This document shows, piece after piece, positions 4,505-8,424 of a stretch of 8,424 bases of DNA. The first letter of the stretch is position 1; the number at the start of each line of letters is the position of its first letter. The notes under the pieces were generated by a model, which had not been told where the DNA came from, made no database searches, and was given only the letters and a program-made list of their open reading frames with translations. The stretch is from assembly GCA_003242525.1 (NCBI GenBank), contig QGUU01000086.1:1-8424 (forward strand). Reading direction: 5' to 3'. Source of the DNA: Pseudomonadota bacterium (GTDB lineage: Bacteria > Pseudomonadota > Alphaproteobacteria > Rhizobiales > Rhizobiaceae). The position numbers and the translations under genes were made by a program.

Positions 4505-5887
4505 ATGTCTGTAAAGAAGCGTTTTCTCGCCGCAGTTCTGCTTTCCGCCACCATGCTTTCGCCGGTGCCGGCTGCGGCGGAAACCATTCTCGGGGCGCTG
4601 GCCAAGGCCTACCAGTACAATTCCCAGCTCAATTCTGCTCGCGCCGGTGTTCGAGTTACCGATGAAGGTGTTGCCATAGCCAAGTCTGGCTACAGGCCCA
4701 CAATCATGGGATCGGCCAGCATCGACTATTCCAACACGCACAGGGGGATAGGCTCGACACAGTCGACGACTGCCAATTTCGGTGTCCGGATCGATCAAAC
4801 GTTGTTTGATGGGTTCCAGACCAGGAACAACGTCGCCGCGGCCGAAGCCCAGGTGCGGGCATCGGTGGAGAATCTGCGCAACACCGAGCAGAACATTCTC
4901 TTTAACGCGGCCAGCGCATACATGGATGTCATCCGCGACCGGAAGATCGCGGCGCTGACCGAACAGAACCTTCAGTTTCTGACCGAGCAGGTTCGTGCCG
5001 CCCGCTCGCGCCTCGAAGTGGGTGAGGGGACGCGAACGGATGTCGCCCAGGCGGAAGCCTCGCAGTCGGAAGCGGTTGCGCGGGTAAGTGCCGCGCGCGC
5101 CCAGGCCTTGGCCAGTGCAGCCACATACCGGCAGATTGTCGGGGATGACCCCGGAAACCTCAAGCCGGCCTCCCCGCTGGGCAAGCTCCTGCCGAGAAGC
5201 CTCGATGCAGCGATGGCCATAGCGGCAAGGGAACATCCGGCCATCCTTGCGATGGAACATCTGGTCGATGCGGCCGCTTTCTCCGTGAAGTCGGCAGAAG
5301 GAGCACTGCTCCCCGGGGTGACCGCTTCGGCAGGAATTTCCCGTAACTACTCCAACATAGAGGGCCTTACCGGCGCTGGTGCCTCGGACGGCTATTCAAC
5401 TTCTGCCAGCATAGGCGCCACGCTGACAATCCCGATCTATCAGGGCGGGCGGGCTTCGGCGCAGGTGCGTCAGCGCAAGGAGTCGTTGGGGCAGGCGCGG
5501 ATCGACGTGGACGTCACGCGGGACCAGGTTCGTCAGGCGGTCACATCCGCCTGGACGCAGTATGCGGCTGCGCGCGAAACAGTGGAAGCAAACCGGGCGC
5601 TTATCGCGGCGGCGCAGCTGGCGCTAGATGGAGTCATAGAGGAGCGCAACGTTGGCCAGCGAACCACGCTGGACGTCCTCAACGCGCAAAATGACGTCAT
5701 CACCGCACAGATCAATCTCGCAAGCGCGGAGCGCGATGTGGTGGTCGCAAGTTACGCCATCCTGCTTGGGATCGGCCACCTTTCCGTGGAACGGCTGGGC
5801 TTGCAGGTTGCCAAATACAGGCCGGAAGAACACTACAAGGCGGTCAAGGACAAGTGGTACGGCCTGCGCACGCCGGATGGGCGGTGA
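4505..5887 (+). CDS. tolC: TolC-family outer-membrane efflux channel protein
   Basis: 460 aa, a typical length. TolC trimers form the outer-membrane barrel and periplasmic tunnel used by RND/ABC efflux pumps and type I secretion systems. A Sec signal peptide is visible: K4-K5-R6, a hydrophobic core (7-18) and a probable cleavage AAA|E after residue 25. The mature protein shows the internal TolC duplication. The first half has DQTLFDGFQTRNNV (97-110), YMDVIRDRK (139-147) and VGEGTRTDVAQAEA (172-185). The second half has LTIPIYQGGRASAQV (307-321) and VGQRTTLDVLNAQNDV (383-398). Heptad-like Ala/Gln-rich helices between them fit the coiled-coil tunnel. No inner-membrane pump or adaptor gene is adjacent, so it is probably a shared exit duct. 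It follows the pcm-like gene and precedes popZ. The start was chosen by ribosome binding site and signal peptide. Confidence 0.95.
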   Translation: MSVKKRFLAAVLLSATMLSPVPAAAETILGALAKAYQYNSQLNSARAGVRVTDEGVAIAKSGYRPTIMGSASIDYSNTHRGIGSTQSTTANFGVRIDQTLFDGFQTRNNVAAAEAQVRASVENLRNTEQNILFNAASAYMDVIRDRKIAALTEQNLQFLTEQVRAARSRLEVGEGTRTDVAQAEASQSEAVARVSAARAQALASAATYRQIVGDDPGNLKPASPLGKLLPRSLDAAMAIAAREHPAILAMEHLVDAAAFSVKSAEGALLPGVTASAGISRNYSNIEGLTGAGASDGYSTSASIGATLTIPIYQGGRASAQVRQRKESLGQARIDVDVTRDQVRQAVTSAWTQYAAARETVEANRALIAAAQLALDGVIEERNVGQRTTLDVLNAQNDVITAQINLASAERDVVVASYAILLGIGHLSVERLGLQVAKYRPEEHYKAVKDKWYGLRTPDGR

Positions 5888-5983
5888 ATCTCCTAATCTG
5901 TTGAAATCCCGTGCATCTCCAGATTGGGGATTCTCGGATGGCCATGCGTCCGCTACGCTACCTCCATGATTCGGCTCCGACTC
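5886..5983. promoter_or_regulatory. Cluster of four GANTC (CcrM) sites upstream of popZ
   Basis: GAATC at 5886-5890 (overlapping the tolC stop), GATTC at 5929-5933 and 5968-5972, and GACTC at 5979-5983. GANTC is the target of the cell-cycle methyltransferase CcrM of alphaproteobacteria, and methylated sites in promoters recruit GcrA. The density is well above what I see elsewhere in the window. A regulatory role is inference. Confidence 0.4.
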
Positions 5984-5993
5984 GGGCGGAGCC
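5973..5993 (+). other. Stem-loop between tolC and popZ
   Basis: GGCTCCG (5973-5979) pairs perfectly with CGGAGCC (5987-5993) over a 7-nt loop that contains most of one GANTC site. No T run follows. It may be a weak tolC terminator or part of the popZ leader. Confidence 0.4.
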
Positions 5994-6029
5994 TAACCCG
6001 GCAACGGGCATTGGGGCGGCGGAACGACC

Positions 6030-6818
6030 ATGGCGATAGCAAGCAATGCGCAACGCGAGCCTTCGATGGAGGAAATTCTTGCTTCCATCAGGCGCATCAT
6101 CGAGGACAGCGACGGCGGACGCCGCCCGACAGCCGACGACAGCGGCGTGACGGCCGGGCAGGCTGATGTTGCTTCCGCCACGCCGGAGGTAGAGGAATTC
6201 CGGGCAGAACTGCGCGACCAGCCTTCTTCCCCGAAGCAGAACCCGGTGTCGCTCGCCGAGGTGCAGGCACAGCTCGCTTCGGCCGATGCCCCGGCTAACC
6301 CTAATCTTCCGCTCGCCCGGGAAGACTCTTCCGAGGAACTGCCACCGGCCCGTCCCGTCACGCTCGCCGAAGTCGGGGCGCGCATTGCTGCAGAGCAGGT
6401 CGGGAAGGAAGAGGATGTGGACGGGGTGCCGGATGCCGGCGCGCAGGCGCGGATCGTTTCTCTCCGGAATGACGAATTGAAACCCGGCATTGCAGCCGAG
6501 GAGTTCGAGGAGGCCGGTCACCAGTCCGCTTACAATGCTGGCGCTCAGCATGCGGAAAGCTCCGTCCCGGCTTCGAAGACGGAGCCTGCCGTGGCAAGGC
6601 CCCCGCTGGTATCGGAAGAGACCAGCCGCCAGGTGGCGGCTGCCTTCGGCGAACTGTCGGAAGCCTTCGCCAGCCGCAGCAGGAAAAGCTTCGACGAGAT
6701 GGCAGAGGAGATGCTGCGGCCCATGCTGCAGGAGTGGCTGGACAATAACCTGCCAACCCTGGTGGAGCGCTTGGTGCGTGAGGAAATCGAGCGGGTGGCG
6801 CGCGGCGGGGCAGGCTGA
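6030..6818 (+). CDS. popZ: PopZ polar organising protein (DUF2497)
   Basis: 262 aa. PopZ self-assembles into a condensate-like scaffold at cell poles, anchoring the chromosome origin via ParB and recruiting cell-cycle factors. The N-terminal helix EPSMEEILASIRRIIEDSD (10-28) is the conserved client-binding region. A long acidic, Ala/Pro-rich disordered linker follows (about 29-195). The C-terminal oligomerisation part has ETSRQVAAAFGELSEAF (197-213) and then FDEMAEEMLRPMLQEWLDNN (221-240) with LPTLVERLVREEIERVARG (241-259), matching Caulobacter PopZ closely as I remember it. The protein is longer than the Caulobacter one because of the linker. The linker carries a repeated peptide: PVSLAEVQAQLA (72-83) and PVTLAEVGARIA (109-120). 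The ribosome binding site GGCGGAA (6018-6024) supports ATG 6030. Four GANTC sites lie upstream. The stop is 12 bases from the stop of the convergent DUF72 gene. Confidence 0.92.
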   Translation: MAIASNAQREPSMEEILASIRRIIEDSDGGRRPTADDSGVTAGQADVASATPEVEEFRAELRDQPSSPKQNPVSLAEVQAQLASADAPANPNLPLAREDSSEELPPARPVTLAEVGARIAAEQVGKEEDVDGVPDAGAQARIVSLRNDELKPGIAAEEFEEAGHQSAYNAGAQHAESSVPASKTEPAVARPPLVSEETSRQVAAAFGELSEAFASRSRKSFDEMAEEMLRPMLQEWLDNNLPTLVERLVREEIERVARGGAG

Positions 6819-6830
6819 GGCGACATCTGC

Positions 6831-7637
6831 TTAGCCGTTCAGCCGTTTCATCAGGGCCATGGCGCCGAAAGGCGCACGCACCTTGCCTTCGGTGATGAAG
6901 TAGACGAACACGTCGCGCGGCTCCCTGGGGGCCGATGTTCCGGGATCGGCCTTTGGCAGGTCATCCGGCTCTCCGCCCTCCGCCCAGATCTTCGCGCGCT
7001 GCGCCCATTCATCCAGGCGCTGAGGTTCGTAGCAGTCCGGATTTTCGTCCTTTCCGGTCTGGAGCCGGGCATAGACAAAGTCGCTCGTGATGTCGGCAAT
7101 GGCCGGGTAGGTGGCGTGATCTGCATAGACGATTGCCACGCCATACTTCCGGGCCAGCGCCGGGAACTCCGGCACAATGAAGCTGTCGTTGCGAACCTCC
7201 ACCGCGTGGCGGAGGCGCACGCCATCCTGTTTTTCCGGGAGCAGCCTGAGAAACGCCTCGAAGTCGGCGTGGTCGAATTTCTTCGTAGGTGCGAATTGCC
7301 ACAGGATCGGGCCGAGCTTCTCGCACAGCGCGGAGACACCGGACTGGAGAAAGCGCATCACCGACTCACCCGCTTCGGCCAGGACACGCCGGTTGGTGAC
7401 AAAGCGGTTGCCCTTGAGCGAGAAGACGAAGCCGTCAGGCGCCTCCTTTGCCCATTTCACGAAGGTTGGCTCCTTGAAGCTGGAATAATAGGTGCCGTTG
7501 ACCTCGATGGTCGGCACCTGGCGCGAGGCGTAATGAAGCTGCTGGGCCTTGGGCAGCTTCTCAGGATAGAAGGACTTTTCCCACGGCTCGAAAGTCCAGC
7601 CGCCCATGCCGGCGCGGATCGTTCCTGATCTGGTCAT
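6831..7637 (-). CDS. DUF72 (YecE-like) TIM-barrel protein
   Basis: 268 aa, a full-length member of the DUF72/YecE family. The family has a TIM-barrel fold but no established reaction; it is cytoplasmic. Family signatures are visible in order: the GMGGWTFEPWEKSFYPE block (10-26), EVNGTYYSSF (45-54), P-F-W-A-KEAPDGFVFSLK (57-75), a central LGPILWQFAP (108-117), VEVRNDSF (147-154), and a C-terminal RDVFVYFITEGK (241-252) followed by Ala-rich helix residues. The start is ATG 7637 (minus), with GGAGGAGG 5 nt upstream, which is an excellent ribosome binding site. It converges on popZ with a 12-base gap and no obvious terminator between them. The next minus-strand gene upstream ends 212 bases away, so the two are probably transcribed separately. 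Confident in the family; function unknown. Confidence 0.93.
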   Translation of the reverse strand: MTRSGTIRAGMGGWTFEPWEKSFYPEKLPKAQQLHYASRQVPTIEVNGTYYSSFKEPTFVKWAKEAPDGFVFSLKGNRFVTNRRVLAEAGESVMRFLQSGVSALCEKLGPILWQFAPTKKFDHADFEAFLRLLPEKQDGVRLRHAVEVRNDSFIVPEFPALARKYGVAIVYADHATYPAIADITSDFVYARLQTGKDENPDCYEPQRLDEWAQRAKIWAEGGEPDDLPKADPGTSAPREPRDVFVYFITEGKVRAPFGAMALMKRLNG

Positions 7638-7642
7638 GCGTT

Positions 7643-7650
7643 CCTCCTCC
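7643..7650 (-). promoter_or_regulatory. Strong ribosome binding site of the DUF72 gene
   Basis: On the minus strand GGAGGAGG lies 5 nt before ATG 7637. It rules out the longer overlapping minus-strand frame at 7561-8127 as the real gene here. Confidence 0.8.
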
Positions 7651-7796
7651 CGGCTTTCCGGATCGTGCAGGCGAAGCTTCTCCTAAAAACCACTTACGGC
7701 GGGCGCTTGCCACCGGAAACCGGCATGGCGACACATGCTCCTGCCAAATCCGAATGGCGGCTCGCCCAAATGGCTTGCGGGCACGGCAATGCGCTG

Positions 7797-7815
7797 CCGC
7801 AAACGGGGTTTGCGG
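7797..7815 (-). terminator. Perfect 8-bp hairpin downstream of the conserved hypothetical gene
   Basis: CCGCAAAC (7797-7804) pairs perfectly with GTTTGCGG (7808-7815) over a 3-nt loop, 34 bases past the stop of the minus-strand gene at 7850. No T run follows on either strand, so termination is plausible but not certain. Confidence 0.45.
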
Positions 7816-7849
7816 GCCGCCTGCATTCCTGAGCTTTGCCGGCAAGGGG

Positions 7850-8347
7850 TCAGGACGTGTCGCGAACCTCCAGCACATGGAGCGCCAGCCCGTTTGTCCT
7901 GGCCAGAATTTCGTGAACCTCATGACGGTTCCTGCGGCGCCAGCCAGGCGGCCGACCCGTGCGCAGCGGCCAGCGGCGCACGATCGGCGCGCCCGTAACG
8001 GAGTATTGCTTGCGCTGCGCGCCATCTGCCGTGCGGCTACGCCAGCGAGCGAAGCGCCGGGCATGACCAGGAAGATCGTCCAGCGCGCGCTCCAGCGCCT
8101 GAAGGCGCAGGGCAAGCCGCGTGGCATCGATCGGATCGTCGGGGCAGGGCGGCGGCGGGAGCGGCGCAGGCCGGGTTAAGCCGGGCAAGGAAATGCGCGG
8201 CACGCCGTTCCGAACCGGCTGGCGGCGGCAGAAGCGGGGCAGCGGATCGAAAAGCGGCAGGCTGCAGCGCAGGGACGGCGTTGCGTTGCCGCCGTTTGCC
8301 CGAAGCGGGCGTGTGCCGGCTGGGCCGGCAGCGAAGCCAGCGGACAT
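7850..8347 (-). CDS. Conserved hypothetical protein, C-terminal RPPGWR...HEVHEIL...DTS motif
   Basis: 165 aa as called. The C-terminal half resembles a family of uncharacterised proteins that I recall from rhizobial genomes. It has an Arg/Leu-rich helix RLALRLQALERALDDLPGHA (77-96), then RRFARWRSR (97-105), the signature PLRTGRPPGWRRRNRHEVHE (127-146), and an ending ALHVLEVRDTS (155-165). It is very basic, has no membrane segment and no obvious enzyme motif. The first 70 residues are Pro/Arg-rich and disordered (APLPPPPCPDDP at 61-72) and may be partly non-coding. The only ATG is at 8347, with a poor ribosome binding site (AGAAG on the minus strand), so the true start may lie nearer residue 68. 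The family resemblance is from memory; the function is unknown. Confidence 0.6.
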   Translation of the reverse strand: MSAGFAAGPAGTRPLRANGGNATPSLRCSLPLFDPLPRFCRRQPVRNGVPRISLPGLTRPAPLPPPPCPDDPIDATRLALRLQALERALDDLPGHARRFARWRSRTADGAQRKQYSVTGAPIVRRWPLRTGRPPGWRRRNRHEVHEILARTNGLALHVLEVRDTS

Positions 8348-8370
8348 GACGACTTCTGGTCCGGACTGGC

Positions 8371-8387
8371 GGGGGAAGGGGGGGGGG
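8371..8387. repeat. G-rich homopolymer tract
   Basis: GGGGG, AA, then about ten G in a row, with GAGG after it. It lies 24-40 bases upstream of the minus-strand gene start at 8347 (a poly-C tract on that strand). It could be slippage-prone or G-quadruplex-forming; tract length is also a common sequencing error. Confidence 0.4.
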
Positions 8388-8424
8388 AGGACGCGCGTGC
8401 GGACGGAGAAGAAGCGCGCCGCGG

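Noticed and set aside
4286..5260. Minus-strand open frame of 324 codons across the pcm/tolC boundary
   Set aside because: It lies antisense to the clearly coding tolC, with a Cys/Arg/Gly-rich product lacking any motif.
7561..8127. Minus-strand open frame of 188 codons overlapping two minus-strand genes
   Set aside because: It overlaps the DUF72 start in another frame and the conserved hypothetical gene. Both of those have family motifs, and DUF72 has a strong ribosome binding site.

Overview
The window looks like chromosomal core DNA from a GC-rich alphaproteobacterium, most likely of the Rhizobiales (Hyphomicrobiales; Mesorhizobium/Phyllobacteriaceae-like). The evidence is a PopZ-type polar organiser (DUF2497), a tolC gene preceded by a divergent pcm-like methyltransferase, RNA polymerase sites of the CTTGAC-N17-CTATTG type, GGAAC-type general-stress promoters, and a small C-terminal 'RPPGWR...HE...DTS' family that I recall from rhizobial genomes. 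The lineage call is inference; no 16S or other decisive marker is present.

Layout. 1-72: the last codons of an unidentified + strand gene. 73-526: a gene-free leader with short hairpins. 527-1996: an RhlE-type DEAD-box RNA helicase starting at TTG, closed by a 14-bp perfect terminator stem. 2115-2609: a YciE/YciF-like (DUF892) ferritin-like stress protein with a GGAAC-N18-TT promoter upstream. 2610-2856: a structured intergenic segment with a second GGAAC-N18-TT promoter, a 23-nt dyad and a strong GC hairpin; I read it as a possible short stress-induced RNA. 2857-3066 (-): a 69-aa protein of unknown function with a strong ribosome binding site. 3067-3434: gene-poor DNA holding overlapping inverted repeats and the promoter of tRNA-Cys(GCA) at 3435-3508, which has its own terminator. 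3656-4324: pcm-like methyltransferase. 4505-5887: tolC outer-membrane efflux channel. 6030-6818: popZ. 6831-7637 (-): DUF72/YecE-like protein, convergent with popZ. 7850-8347 (-): conserved hypothetical with a proline-rich front half.

How it fits together. pcm-like, tolC and popZ lie head to tail on the + strand and recall a syntenic block that, from memory, continues into valS in many rhizobia. Here a convergent DUF72 gene follows popZ, so the block is cut off. TolC supplies the outer-membrane exit for efflux pumps and type I secretion. PopZ is the polar scaffold that organises chromosome and cell-cycle factors. The helicase, the DUF892 protein and the possible RNA belong to a stress/RNA-metabolism theme. 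I found no phage, insertion sequence, CRISPR array or defence island. The most interesting signals are regulatory: the twin stress promoters with the short candidate RNA, the GANTC cluster ahead of popZ, and the degenerate active-site motif in the pcm-like protein.
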